51,408 nt of DNA from Microcoleus sp. FACHB-1515 (GCF_014696105.1 NZ_JACJPO010000042.1:1-51408); one strand, 5' to 3'. Positions 1 through 8,315 are shown, counted from the stretch's first letter. The notes: generated by a model from the letters alone, not told the origin. Program-made: numbers and translations.

Positions 1-101
1 CCGGAAATTTTCAACATTCGACACACATCAATTTTGCGCTCACCCCGCTCAACGGCCTCAATTGCTTTGCTACGCAGGTCATCGCTGTAAGGATCTGACA
101 T
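1..101 (-). CDS. IS630-family transposase, N-terminal part (cut by window edge)
   Basis: The minus strand opens with ATG at 101 and stays open to the window edge for 33 codons. The peptide begins MSDPYSDDLRSKAIEAVERG and continues with a basic stretch and CRMLKIS. This matches the typical start of IS630/Tc1-mariner-type transposases: a first helix with PYSxDLRxKAI, then the helix-turn-helix that binds the element ends. The DDE catalytic part lies outside the window, so I cannot say whether the copy is intact. The direct repeats just upstream (181-316) probably belong to the end of this element. The family call rests on the short N-terminus only. Confidence 0.72.
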   Translation of the reverse strand, partial: MSDPYSDDLRSKAIEAVERGERKIDVCRMLKIS

Positions 102-180
102 TGTTCGTTCTAAATGCTTTGCTACGCTAACTATAACGTCCTAGCCTAGCTTTGTATGGCTATAACTGCGATTTTTAAAT

Positions 181-316
181 ACGGTTGAACAATTTCATAA
201 GCTGGAGTGCTTGATTTTTCGTTCAGTTTTTCGGTTCAGAAAAATAACGGTTGAACAATTTGTTGTCACAAAACTACAAAAACCTAACTTTTTTGTGAAA
301 TACGGTTGAACAATTT
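181..316. repeat. Three direct copies of a 15-bp repeat beside the transposase start
   Basis: The sequence ACGGTTGAACAATTT occurs exactly at 181-195, 247-261 and 302-316, all in the same orientation. Each copy is preceded by an A/T-rich AAAT or AAATA. Start-to-start distances are 66 and 55 bp. The copies lie between the transposase start and the broken integrase. Their irregular spacing rules out a CRISPR array. I infer transposase-binding sites in the terminal region of the IS630 element, comparable to the IR/DR ends of some Tc1/mariner elements. Integrase arm sites are the alternative. Confidence 0.75.
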
Positions 317-376
317 AGGAAAGCCTTGCTCTGTATCGTTTTCAAGCTTTGGCACCAGTTGAAATCTTGATGGTAC

Positions 377-1411
377 TTATCCTTCAGCGCTTTCCACTTC
401 GATCGCTCGAAAGAACGCCTCTTCAGCAGCGGCTAATCGCTTCCCCTCGATGTAGCGCTGAAACACCTTCTCTGACTTGTGCCCCGTCAAAGCGCGAGCC
501 AATAACGTATCGATCCCTAATTCCACTAACTCGCTGGCGTAGGTATGTCGGAAGCGGTGGGGTGTCAGATTTTGGATTTCAGTTGCCTCGCCCAACCGAA
601 TCTTCGTGAAGTAGTAGATGCCTTGATAGCCTAATCGATGCCCTGGAGAGCGCAAGTCATAGGATAAAAATAAAGGCGTGTCATCGGTTAGCGCCTCACG
701 CTGAGATCGTCGCCGCTCCAGATAGACCAAAATCTGCTCTCTTGCTGACTGCCGCAAAGGAACGATCGCCTCACTCTTGTCCTTCTTCCGCACAAATCGT
801 AGACGAATGCCATCATAGCTGCCGACATTGAGGGCGGATACATCTTCTGCCCGTAGTCCATGCGTGAGGACAGCTAGCAGGGCGCGATCCGGAACGGATC
901 AGCTCCGCTGGCCGCGCAGGTCAATGTCTTGATCTCCGGTTACAGCCTGGGCGATCGCAGACACCTGCTCGTGGCTCAGGTGGCGTGGAAGCGGATTGCC
1001 CAACTTCTCGAACTTGACAGCGGCAGTCGGTAAAACTGCTGCCAACTCCATATAGCCGGAAAGTTGGAACCACTTGTAAAAACTCTTGAGGGCTGTCAAT
1101 GCTTGGTTAATCGCTGAGGGGGACAACGGTTTGCCTTGGCGCGTTTGGCACTCGTCCATCAAATACTGCTTGAAGCGAGCGACATCCCTGGGGGTGACAT
1201 CTACCCAGGTTTTATTGCTCCAGCCTATGAAGCGATCGAGTTCCAAACGGTAGGACTTGCGGGTGTTCGCAGCTAGGTTGCTCGCTTGTAGAAATTCCTT
1301 GATTCGTTCCGATCGCAAGTCAGGAGGCTCGACACTATGAGCTTCCGGCTTTGCTTGATCGCAAACCAGGCGAATGACAGGCTGAGGCTGCGGATCGAGA
1401 GCCATTGGCAT
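377..1411 (-). pseudogene. Tyrosine recombinase/integrase interrupted by one in-frame TGA
   Basis: Two minus-strand open stretches in the same frame together make one tyrosine recombinase of about 340 residues. The N-terminal half (to 902) carries the SAM-like core-binding domain (NTRKSYRLELDRFIGW). The C-terminal half carries the catalytic motif TPHRFRHTYASEL, then LTGH and the region of the nucleophile Tyr in FQRYIEG. The only break is a TGA at 899-901 inside an apparent 15-nt insertion (890-904). Removing those 15 nt would restore the expected RGQR-DRALLAVL junction. Upstream of the second half the reading frame stays recombinase-like (LLAVLTHGLRAEDVSALNV). I infer recent inactivation. ATG at 1411 or 1405 is the likely start. 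Confidence 0.85.
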
Positions 1412-1488
1412 CAAGGATTGGCTTCATGGCACAAATGTACCACGTTGTAGTGTAAAACATTTATTGGATAGCCGTTGCTAGGTCGTCG

Positions 1489-1802
1489 CCACGGGTAGAA
1501 CGATCGCAGCGTGTTGAGGGCGTGATTAACTGAAGCAGGCTTCAACCCCTTGCTTTTCAACTCTCATCGATACTTGCCGATGTCGCTGGGCATTACATCT
1601 AGCCAAGATCTGTCGCACCAAGCGGCAAACCGCTGAAGTTGACTTTGGTAGCTGCGCTGGGTGTTGTCTGCCTTCCCGTCTGCCACAAAAACGCCTCGAT
1701 CTGCCAGCTACGCACATCTGGCGGCGATTTGGGTCGTGACTCCTCAATTTGCCCCCCCGCAATCGGCACAATCACGATCGGAAAGACTGGCTCATGGCTC
1801 AT
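1489..1802 (-). pseudogene. Decayed second copy of the integrase N-terminal domain
   Basis: Read on the minus strand from ATG at 1802, the peptide resembles the neighbouring integrase: PPDVRSWQIEAFLW here against PPDLRSERIKEFLQ there. After a frameshift near 1675 it continues with NTQRSYQSQLQRFAAW and a W-LDV-P-D stretch. A stop follows, and then GLKPASVNHALNTLRSFYPW, which aligns with the LSPSAINQALTALKSFYKW segment of the neighbour. Homology ends near 1489 and no catalytic domain follows. The fragment sits directly upstream of the other integrase in the same orientation. This suggests a tandem duplication or two related elements, of which this one is older. Confidence 0.75.
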
Positions 1803-1820
1803 CTGATTGCCCGCCACGCT

Positions 1821-2591
1821 TCAGCCCAAGACTTCATTTGGATCAATGCCCTTCGCCCGTAGCTGCTCGCGTAATCGCTCGCGCTCCTGGGCAAGTTGGA
1901 TTTCGGCTTGCTCAGCCCGCGATCGCTCCTGTTCTTCGGGCAGCAGAATCAGATTGCCTTGAGCATCGTAAAACCTGAGCCACTCACAAGTGCCCGTCGG
2001 CGGTTCCCGCTGTACACTGCCTGTCCATGTGCCCAGCCATAGTCCGAGCGTTTCACACCACAACCGACCTTGCGTGTTGGGCTGAAGTGCGTGATAGCGT
2101 TGATTGCTCAAATGCCAGCCCTCGAAAGTTGAAGGGTTAAATGGATCGAACACATAGTAGTCTGCCGTCCGAAACACTCGCTCATACAGTGCCTTCTTGG
2201 TGGTGCGATCGACCGTCGCTGTACTCGGTGACAACAACTCAACAATCACATCAGGGTAGCGGCCATCTTCTTCCCACGTCACCCATCCCTGCCGCTCTCG
2301 CGTGCCATCCACATCAAGTACCACAAAGAAATCGGGTCCGCGAAAGTCACGGTTCATCGCTTGATTGCGGCTGTAGTAGATGAACATATTGCCGCCCACA
2401 AACGAGTCGGGTCGATCGGCCAGGGCTGCGATCGCCGAAGCGATCAACACATTCATGGCAATGCGGTGGCGGGCGCTTTCCAATGGTTCTCCATCGTCGA
2501 AAATCAAGTCAGTCGGGGGAGTGGGATGCTCCCAGTCCAGATCAATTTCTGTTGGTGCAATCGATCGACTGGCCGCGCTTTCCGTAGACAT
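1821..2591 (-). CDS. Uma2-family (DUF820) PD-(D/E)XK endonuclease-like protein
   Basis: This is a 256-aa protein. ATG at 2591 is chosen because GGAGGA lies 6 nt upstream; longer frames with non-ATG starts lack such a site. The core has the Uma2/DUF820 signature: RGPDFFVV, then YPDVIVELLSPST, a D-x4-K-x3-Y step, and YYVFDPF. The acidic residues and Lys fit the restriction-endonuclease fold. The last 35 residues are charged and helical (EEQERSRAEQAEIQLAQ), probably a coiled coil, which is common in cyanobacterial members. The family is highly multicopy in cyanobacteria and its biological role is not established. It lies within a zone of mobile-element relics. Confidence 0.85.
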   Translation of the reverse strand: MSTESAASRSIAPTEIDLDWEHPTPPTDLIFDDGEPLESARHRIAMNVLIASAIAALADRPDSFVGGNMFIYYSRNQAMNRDFRGPDFFVVLDVDGTRERQGWVTWEEDGRYPDVIVELLSPSTATVDRTTKKALYERVFRTADYYVFDPFNPSTFEGWHLSNQRYHALQPNTQGRLWCETLGLWLGTWTGSVQREPPTGTCEWLRFYDAQGNLILLPEEQERSRAEQAEIQLAQERERLREQLRAKGIDPNEVLG

Positions 2592-2666
2592 GGCTTCCTC
2601 CTGCATAGGCAGCCTCAGCACTATGCTGCGCCGCCAATGCAGACGCAGTAGGTTGATTGTACTACA

Positions 2667-2831
2667 CGAGAATTGCTCGTCGCGCACGTGGGGCGGACAC
2701 TCACGCTTAAGGTCAAGTATGCCGACTATCACCTGATCACCCGCAGCAAGACGACCGTGAGATCGATCGACTCGATCGATCTCACGTCAAACATTCGCTT
2801 TTTAGCACAGACGTACCAGCATTATGTGTAA
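2667..2831 (+). pseudogene. Fragment of a Y-family DNA polymerase (DinB-like), little-finger region
   Basis: The plus frame starting with codons RELLVAHV reads GRTLTLKVKYADYHLITRSK and ends HYV-stop at 2829-2831. The TLTLKVKYADY-ITRS pattern is typical of the little-finger domain of DNA polymerase IV/DinB. No palm or finger domain lies upstream, where the minus-strand Uma2 gene occupies the DNA. About 55 codons remain. I read it as a relic left by rearrangement; the assignment rests on this single motif block. Confidence 0.6.
2757..2785. repeat. Perfect 14-bp inverted repeat with 1-nt centre
   Basis: GTGAGATCGATCGA at 2757-2770 is the exact reverse complement of 2772-2785, with a single C between. 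It lies inside the DinB-like fragment and is built from the HIP1-like GATCGATC unit. No T-run follows, so it is not an obvious terminator. It may be only a chance product of HIP1-rich sequence. Confidence 0.7.
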
Positions 2832-2850
2832 GATATTGCCCTAATATCTT
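2830..2850. repeat. Small perfect hairpin in the 2592-2997 gap
   Basis: AAGATATT (2830-2837) pairs with AATATCTT (2843-2850) around a 5-nt loop. It directly follows the stop of the DinB-like fragment and could be its old terminator, although no long T-run follows. Between 2851 and 2997 I see no further gene or site. Confidence 0.45.
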
Positions 2851-2997
2851 TGTCTGCTTAAACTCTGACTAAATTAGCGGTAGTCAGCGCTGTCCTGCCG
2901 TGATTGACAGCACGCCGTTTGTGCCTGCCATTGCGGTAGCCTTTCATCTGGCAAATTTGTACGATCGGTTATGTGTACCAAGCTGCCTTAACACCCG

Positions 2998-3543
2998 ATG
3001 GCAAGACCGATCAATCGCCAGTGTCTCGAATGCGCCTGCTTAGTGATCGAGCAAGCCAAGCAGCGTCCTTGCTGGACGGACGAGCGCCAGCGTTGCCACA
3101 AACGCCGATCGCATTACCTCAAGCGCGGCGATCGTAACGTCGTTCGACGAGTCGGCTATCGAGCAAGACAACTTTCGCCTCAAGTTGAACCCGTTACGCT
3201 GGCTTTACCGCCCACAGCCAGCGTAATTCTAGTGATCTACAGTGAGCAGCCCGATCGCTTTCGCTCTGGGGAAACACCCGTTCATGCGATCGGAGCCGAA
3301 TTGTGGATCGGCTCTGAACTTCAAGAGCAGATGGTGCCTGAATTGTGCTACGGCAAGCGCGGGAATGAGGTTGCCCTCCTGCCCCCGTTGATTCTCAAAG
3401 CATTTTCCGATCGCTTTGCCAGCTCTCATAACCACGGCAAGCCATTTACCCGATTTGCGACCAAAGTGCATCGTCATATCTGCGATTGCCCGATTGTCAA
3501 TCCATTCCAGCTAACGCTCGCCAGTCACGCTATCCAGTCGTGA
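2998..3543 (+). CDS. Hypothetical Cys-rich N-terminal protein
   Basis: This is a 181-aa protein I cannot assign. The first 40 residues contain C9, C12, C14, C25 and C33-H34 followed by KRRSHY, which looks like a small zinc-binding or nucleic-acid-binding module. The middle (residues 60-105) is hydrophobic and beta-like (TASVILVIYSEQPDRF, HAIGAELWIGSELQ). The C-terminus has further Cys residues. The codons look like those of neighbouring genes, and the ORF contains several HIP1-type GCGATC sites. Its TGA overlaps the ATG of the next gene (TGATG), which suggests coupled translation and a shared function. It could be a conserved cyanobacterial family; I have no named homologue. Confidence 0.6.
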   Translation: MARPINRQCLECACLVIEQAKQRPCWTDERQRCHKRRSHYLKRGDRNVVRRVGYRARQLSPQVEPVTLALPPTASVILVIYSEQPDRFRSGETPVHAIGAELWIGSELQEQMVPELCYGKRGNEVALLPPLILKAFSDRFASSHNHGKPFTRFATKVHRHICDCPIVNPFQLTLASHAIQS

Positions 3544-4208
3544 TGCAACCGCCGCGATCGACCCTCGATTTCTGGCGAGAACTGCGATCGGCGCTGGCAC
3601 TGCCTGAGCAGGCCAACCTGAAGCGGCTGTGTCAACTGCTGAAGGAGGCGATCGCGCTGCTGCCAGAGCCGGAACAATTGGCTGCCGCAGGAGCGGCGAT
3701 CGAGCAGATGACCGATCTCCATGCTTTGCGCTTCAATCTGCTGATGACGGTGTGGGAAGAGAGTGAGGCACTTCCAGAAGATGCTGTGCCTGTCCTCGAA
3801 TTTGAGGCACTGGAGGCATGGATCAGACAATCGATGTCGGTCGATCTCGATGTGCTGGTGGAGCAACCGCGAGCAAAGCGTCAGCGCGATCGAAAGATTT
3901 CTAGCTCAGCCGATTCGATTGTTGCTGTCGTTGAAACTGAGGCCGTCTTACAGATGGTCGAGGCGATCGAGGCACAGCATCACTCGATGATCCAGGATTT
4001 AGCAGGTGAGGAAGATCCACTCCGCTGGGCGCGGGCGATCACCGCTTGGATACAGTTCCACAAGCTTGAGGAACCGATTGAGATCAGCAGGTTGCTCCAC
4101 GAGCTACAGATGCCTTGGGTCGAAGTTTGGCTCGGCGTATTGCTGGGTGGATTCGAGCTAGAGCAGCACGGCGAGTTTTATGAAGGTAAAATACTTGTGC
4201 GCTGTTGA
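3543..4208 (+). CDS. Hypothetical protein coupled to the upstream Cys-rich gene
   Basis: The product is 221 aa from ATG 3543, whose A is the last base of the upstream stop (TGATG). An upstream in-frame ATG at 3486 would overlap the previous gene by 58 nt and is less likely. The protein is acidic and mostly helical: a leucine-rich helical N-half (residues 10-85), a basic linker (EQPRAKRQRDRK) and a C-terminal block WARAITAWIQFHKLEEPIEISRL-like in character that may be a winged-helix module. It has no signal peptide or membrane segment. I do not recognise it. The coupling suggests it acts with the preceding protein. Confidence 0.6.
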   Translation: MQPPRSTLDFWRELRSALALPEQANLKRLCQLLKEAIALLPEPEQLAAAGAAIEQMTDLHALRFNLLMTVWEESEALPEDAVPVLEFEALEAWIRQSMSVDLDVLVEQPRAKRQRDRKISSSADSIVAVVETEAVLQMVEAIEAQHHSMIQDLAGEEDPLRWARAITAWIQFHKLEEPIEISRLLHELQMPWVEVWLGVLLGGFELEQHGEFYEGKILVRC

Positions 4209-4326
4209 ATCGGTCAATGAAACACAACTCATCCTTTTCGCCCAGCTAGCTCGATCACTATCGATTGAGCCAGAAGTCATTTCACAGCAGAAAAAATTGA
4301 TTATACGAGTTCAAGAGGCAGAGTAG
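4180..4326 (+). CDS. Possible small protein overlapping the upstream gene
   Basis: This is a 48-codon frame from ATG 4180 to TAG 4324-4326. It starts 29 nt inside the end of the preceding gene in a different frame. The peptide (MKVKYLCAVESVNETQLILF then a helical QLARSL and KKLIIRV end) has a protein-like composition, but there is no strong ribosome-binding site. It could be a third gene of the small operon, or the displaced tail of the upstream gene after a frameshift. Confidence 0.35.
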   Translation: MKVKYLCAVESVNETQLILFAQLARSLSIEPEVISQQKKLIIRVQEAE

Positions 4327-4449
4327 ATGTGGCGATCACGCTCAACCAGTCGATTGCCTGAGCAGATCTTGGCGTCTTACTGCCCGCTGGTGCCCAAGCT
4401 CAAGATGGCTGGGAAAAGTGCATCAACCCCAGCCAGTTCCGGTTACCGC

Positions 4450-4956
4450 TCAGGACTTCGATTGCTCCTGCACTGCCCAGTCAATCAGGTCTTCAAATTC
4501 GATCGCAGCAGTGTCGAGGTGAGGGTTGCACAAGACAACCGAGTACGGCGGCACGTAGACCTCGGTCAAGCACTCATACGCAACGCGGTACACATTCAAG
4601 TAGGGCAAGGCATCGTGCAGTAATCGAGTCGTGCCCAGGATGCGCCGTTGTGCAAGTGGATCGACATCGGGTCGGGCGGCTGAGACCATCGCTTGCTGCA
4701 TCCTCGGCTCCCACAGCTTGGCCTCATACTGCTGCCACCACTCGGCCAACTGGTCGCGTATGGCAACATTGGGGATCGGCTCGATCGCAAAGCGCTCCCG
4801 GAACGGTATCGCCTCCCAGACCGCGACGGGTGCAGCTTGATACGGCCTCACACTCGCCAGGGCAGCAGGCAGTAAGGCGGCGATCGCTTGTTGCTCAGTC
4901 GTGTGTTGTGCATAGCGCCCCGCCAAAGATCGTCGGATCGCTTCCCAATCGACCAC
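4450..4956 (-). CDS. Hypothetical protein divergent from comM
   Basis: The open frame runs farther upstream, but that part lies antisense to comM. GTG at 4956 (VVDWEAIRRSLAGRYAQH) is the most plausible start and gives 168 aa. The sequence is helical and rich in W, A and Q, with conserved-looking blocks EWWQQYEAKLWEPRMQQA and YVPPYSVVLCNPHLDTAAIEFEDLI. It has no signal peptide and I do not recognise it. It is convergent with the small operon ending at 4326 and divergent from comM, 58 nt away. No clear Shine-Dalgarno precedes the GTG, so the start is uncertain. Confidence 0.5.
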   Translation of the reverse strand: MVDWEAIRRSLAGRYAQHTTEQQAIAALLPAALASVRPYQAAPVAVWEAIPFRERFAIEPIPNVAIRDQLAEWWQQYEAKLWEPRMQQAMVSAARPDVDPLAQRRILGTTRLLHDALPYLNVYRVAYECLTEVYVPPYSVVLCNPHLDTAAIEFEDLIDWAVQEQSKS

Positions 4957-5014
4957 CTGTTGGATGCCGCATCGTGACGGGAACGCTAGCAAACAGCAGT
5001 TGCAAAGAACGAAT

Positions 5015-6541
5015 ATGCTATCGCGGGTTTGGAGTGCATCGCTTGTTGGAATTGAAGCGGTCAAGGTCGGTGTCGAGGTCGATGTGGCAGGCGGCCTACC
5101 GGGAATCGTGATTGTTGGCTTACCAGATACCGCGATCCAGGAAGCGAAAGAGCGAGTCAAAGCCGCCCTTAAAAATGCCGGATATGCTGTGCCGATGCGA
5201 AAAGTGGTCGTGAATCTGACACCAGCCGATCTGCGGAAGGAAGGTCCCAGCTTCGATTTGCCGATCAGCGTTGGTATTCTCGCCGCCTCAGAACAGGTCG
5301 ATGCCGATCGCCTGTCGGACTACCTCTTCCTGGGTGAAGTGTCGCTCGACGGCTCACTGCGACCTGTAGCGGGCGTGTTGCCGATCGCCGCTGCCGCGCA
5401 GCAAATGGGCTTCAAAGGATTGGTTGTTCCTGCTGACAATGCCCGTGAAGCCGCTGTGGTGCAAGGGTTAGACGTTCACGGACTGAAGCATTTATCGGAA
5501 GTGGCGGATTTTTTGAGCGACCCCGATCGCTACAAGCCGCTGTCGATCGACGCTCAGGTCGAACTCTCACGGACGCAAACGCTCAATCTTGACCTCAAGG
5601 ATGTGAAAGGTCAAGTTCAGGCGCGTCGCGCCCTCGAAATTGCCGCTGCGGGCGGACACAACTTGATTTTTGTTGGGCCTCCGGGCAGCGGAAAAACAAT
5701 GCTGGCGCGGCGATTGCCGTCGATTTTGCCGCCGCTGACCTTTCAAGAAGCGCTTGAAGTCACGCAGATTCACTCGGTTGCAGGTCTGCTGAAAGACAAG
5801 GGGACGCTGGTGAGCGATCGCCCTTTCCGCAGCCCGCATCATTCCGCTTCTGGTCCTTCACTGGTCGGAGGCGGCAGCTTTCCGCGTCCCGGTGAAATCT
5901 CGCTGGCGCATCGGGGGATTCTGTTTCTCGACGAGTTGACAGAATTTAAACGCGACGTACTCGAATTCCTGAGACAGCCGCTTGAAGATGGGTTCGTGTC
6001 GATCGCCCGCACCCGACAGTCTGTGTCTTTTCCGGCTCAGTTTACCCTGGTTGCCAGCACAAACCCTTGTCCCTGCGGCTATTTTGGCGATACGATTCAA
6101 GCCTGTAGCTGTACGGCACAAGTGCGCGAACGCTATTGGGCACGACTGTCGGGACCGCTGCTCGATCGCGTCGATCTGCAAGTGGCAGTCAATCGACTCA
6201 AGCCTGAAGAAATCACGACTCAGCCGACAGGTGAAGCGTCAGAAGTGGTGCGCGATCGCGTCCAGCAAGCTCGCGATCGTGCCCATCAGCGCTTCAAAAA
6301 CAACGGGCTGCGCTGCAATGCCGATATGCAAAGTCGTCATTTGCGTCAGTGGTGTGCGCTGAATGATCCAACGCGCACTTTACTAGAAAATGCAATTCGT
6401 CGCCTCGGATTGTCGGTTCGAGCGACCGATCGAATTTTGAAAGTTGCCCGCACGATCGCAGATTTGGCTGGAGCAGAACAGATTGGCAGTGCTCATGTGG
6501 CCGAAGCGGTTCAGTATCGAACGATCGATCGAATGCAGTAA
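5015..6541 (+). CDS. comM: YifB/ComM-family Mg-chelatase-like AAA+ ATPase
   Basis: The product is 508 aa, the usual length for the family. ATG 5015 gives the classic start MLSRVWSASLVGIEA. The N-terminal third (about 1-170) is the Lon-protease-S5-like domain. Walker A GPPGSGKTM is near residue 220 and Walker B ILFLDELTEF near 302. A Cys cluster CPCGYFGD...CSC lies near 350, followed by the C-terminal Mg-chelatase-like helical domain. ComM homologues are hexameric DNA helicases that promote branch migration during natural transformation. It converges on the metallophosphoesterase gene with only 6 nt between stops, so no terminator fits between them. No competence partners are in the window. 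Confidence 0.93.
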   Translation: MLSRVWSASLVGIEAVKVGVEVDVAGGLPGIVIVGLPDTAIQEAKERVKAALKNAGYAVPMRKVVVNLTPADLRKEGPSFDLPISVGILAASEQVDADRLSDYLFLGEVSLDGSLRPVAGVLPIAAAAQQMGFKGLVVPADNAREAAVVQGLDVHGLKHLSEVADFLSDPDRYKPLSIDAQVELSRTQTLNLDLKDVKGQVQARRALEIAAAGGHNLIFVGPPGSGKTMLARRLPSILPPLTFQEALEVTQIHSVAGLLKDKGTLVSDRPFRSPHHSASGPSLVGGGSFPRPGEISLAHRGILFLDELTEFKRDVLEFLRQPLEDGFVSIARTRQSVSFPAQFTLVASTNPCPCGYFGDTIQACSCTAQVRERYWARLSGPLLDRVDLQVAVNRLKPEEITTQPTGEASEVVRDRVQQARDRAHQRFKNNGLRCNADMQSRHLRQWCALNDPTRTLLENAIRRLGLSVRATDRILKVARTIADLAGAEQIGSAHVAEAVQYRTIDRMQ

Positions 6542-6547
6542 TTTCTG

Positions 6548-8263
6548 TTAAGTTCGCAGCCGAAATTCATCGAACTTGACGACTGATGAATTGGGCTGAT
6601 TTGGATCAAATCGATAGCTGCTGATCGTTCCGGTTGCGGTGTCGAAAATGCTAAAAGCGGTGATGTCGTTGCTGGCAATGTAGGGTTGCGGTTTACCGTT
6701 TTCGGTGAGTGGAGCGATCGATGGCATCACAGGTTCTAATCCGTTGGGATCGCCTGTCGCTACATATTTTTCCTTGAAGCCTGGTGGAACAGGCCGACGC
6801 TTTTCGCCCAGATAAGCACCGTATGTATTGCCGACATTAGAAGATTCTAAAAAATGCATTCCTTTGGAACTGATGAAGCGATTCCACAGATGAGAATGAC
6901 CGTAAAAAACAAGCTGAACGCCTGCTGATTCGAGGAGCGGCACAACATCTCGAATTAAGAAATCTTGCTCGATCGGGTATTCGTAGCGAATATCTTGAAT
7001 TTGCCCTGCTGAACGATCGATGATTTGAACCGGATTCGTATAAGCCGGAACGATGTTATCTCCCAGCGTATGCGGCGGGTGATGAAACATCACAATTTTG
7101 TATTTTGCCTGCTGAAATTCCGGGCTATTCAGTTCAGCTTGCAGCCAATTATATTGCGGTGAACCTTTGGCGATCGGTTCAAAAATATGCTGACCATAAC
7201 CCCATTGATCCGGGGAATTAAAGTCTTCTTTGCGTTCCTGATAGCGGCCTCGCTGACTCGGATTGCGATCGGGAGTGCGCCAAATATTCGCGGCAAACAG
7301 TGATACGAGTCGCACATCGCCAAAGCTAATGGCGTAATAGGAATTTGGAAAATTGAAAAGTTCTTGGACGCTGATTGTATTAAACGATCGATCGGCTAGT
7401 TCTTTCGGTGAAAGTGATGCAAAATTAGCAACTTTCGATCGCGGATAAGGATCGTTGTACTGCTCATTCAGTCCGGTTTCGGTTGAGAAACGTCCCATGA
7501 CTTCGTGATTGCCAACAGCAGGAAATAATGGAGCATTTTGAATAATTTTGCCGCCGCGATACTGTCCACCTTTGGGATGTTGATAGCTGGCTCGTCCTTG
7601 CAGGCTGGGAAAGAATGCGCCGCCGCGATTGTCGTCAAACCATTCGGAAGCGCGATCGGGAATGTTGACCAAATCGCCTGCTAGGAAAACGGCATCGATC
7701 CGATCGATCGTCTCCGTAACTTTTTGCAAATTCACGGGCGTTAACGGCATCAGTTGATGATCGGAAGTTAGTAGGATTTTTAGTTCAGATCCAGGGGTGG
7801 GAGTGGGGACAAGTGAAAATTCTGGGCTGGTAATTCGACTGCCATTTTCGACGCTCACCACGCGATAGGGCGTGCGTTTGCTGATGCCGCTGACGGTGGC
7901 TTCATGTCGCCAAATATTGCGCGAGACAGGCTTTTGATAAAGCTGATTTTCGTCAGTTTGAGCGCCAATTTTCGATCGCCCATCTTCGCGCATTCGACTA
8001 AGTTTGATGGTTGCAGCGGGTGCAATTTGCTCAAAGCGATCGCCAAATTCAACTTGATGATCGCGGCCTTCAAACTCGGTGAACCACACGACCTGCACCG
8101 AATCGGCAGTCGGCCACTGCAAAAACGGATCGGTCAGCAGGATTGCAGCCATTTCTCCTCTAAGCACAGCAGACAGCACGACGCGCCCGATCGCCAAAAC
8201 CGTCAGGGCAAACAGCGTGACGAACAGCAAAAAACCGTTTGAGTGACGATCGATCCGGCGCAT
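6548..8263 (-). CDS. Membrane-anchored metallophosphoesterase (purple-acid-phosphatase-like layout)
   Basis: The product is 571 aa from ATG 8263; a TTG 66 nt upstream would overlap the cysteine desulfurase end. Residues 8-45 include an uncleaved signal-anchor-like segment (FLLFVTLFALTVLAIG), which places the enzyme outside the membrane. A fibronectin-like N-domain is followed by the calcineurin-type metal motifs in order: TSDHQ, GDLVN, GNHEV, MFHHPPH and YGHSHLW. All five metal-ligand motifs are present, so phosphomonoester or diester hydrolysis is likely. The substrate is unknown. It lies 52 nt behind the cysteine desulfurase gene on the same strand, which may be a shared transcript. Confidence 0.87.
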   Translation of the reverse strand: MRRIDRHSNGFLLFVTLFALTVLAIGRVVLSAVLRGEMAAILLTDPFLQWPTADSVQVVWFTEFEGRDHQVEFGDRFEQIAPAATIKLSRMREDGRSKIGAQTDENQLYQKPVSRNIWRHEATVSGISKRTPYRVVSVENGSRITSPEFSLVPTPTPGSELKILLTSDHQLMPLTPVNLQKVTETIDRIDAVFLAGDLVNIPDRASEWFDDNRGGAFFPSLQGRASYQHPKGGQYRGGKIIQNAPLFPAVGNHEVMGRFSTETGLNEQYNDPYPRSKVANFASLSPKELADRSFNTISVQELFNFPNSYYAISFGDVRLVSLFAANIWRTPDRNPSQRGRYQERKEDFNSPDQWGYGQHIFEPIAKGSPQYNWLQAELNSPEFQQAKYKIVMFHHPPHTLGDNIVPAYTNPVQIIDRSAGQIQDIRYEYPIEQDFLIRDVVPLLESAGVQLVFYGHSHLWNRFISSKGMHFLESSNVGNTYGAYLGEKRRPVPPGFKEKYVATGDPNGLEPVMPSIAPLTENGKPQPYIASNDITAFSIFDTATGTISSYRFDPNQPNSSVVKFDEFRLRT

Positions 8264-8315
8264 TCGAGTTTGGGAGAGCTTGACTTGATTAAACTCGATC
8301 GAGATGATGATTCGG

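Noticed and set aside
181-316. Possible CRISPR array
   Set aside because: Three 15-bp copies with spacings of 66 and 55 bp and no cas genes nearby do not fit CRISPR.
2757-2785. Transcription terminator
   Set aside because: The palindrome is perfect but has no T-tract and lies within the coding relic; it is built from HIP1-like repeats.
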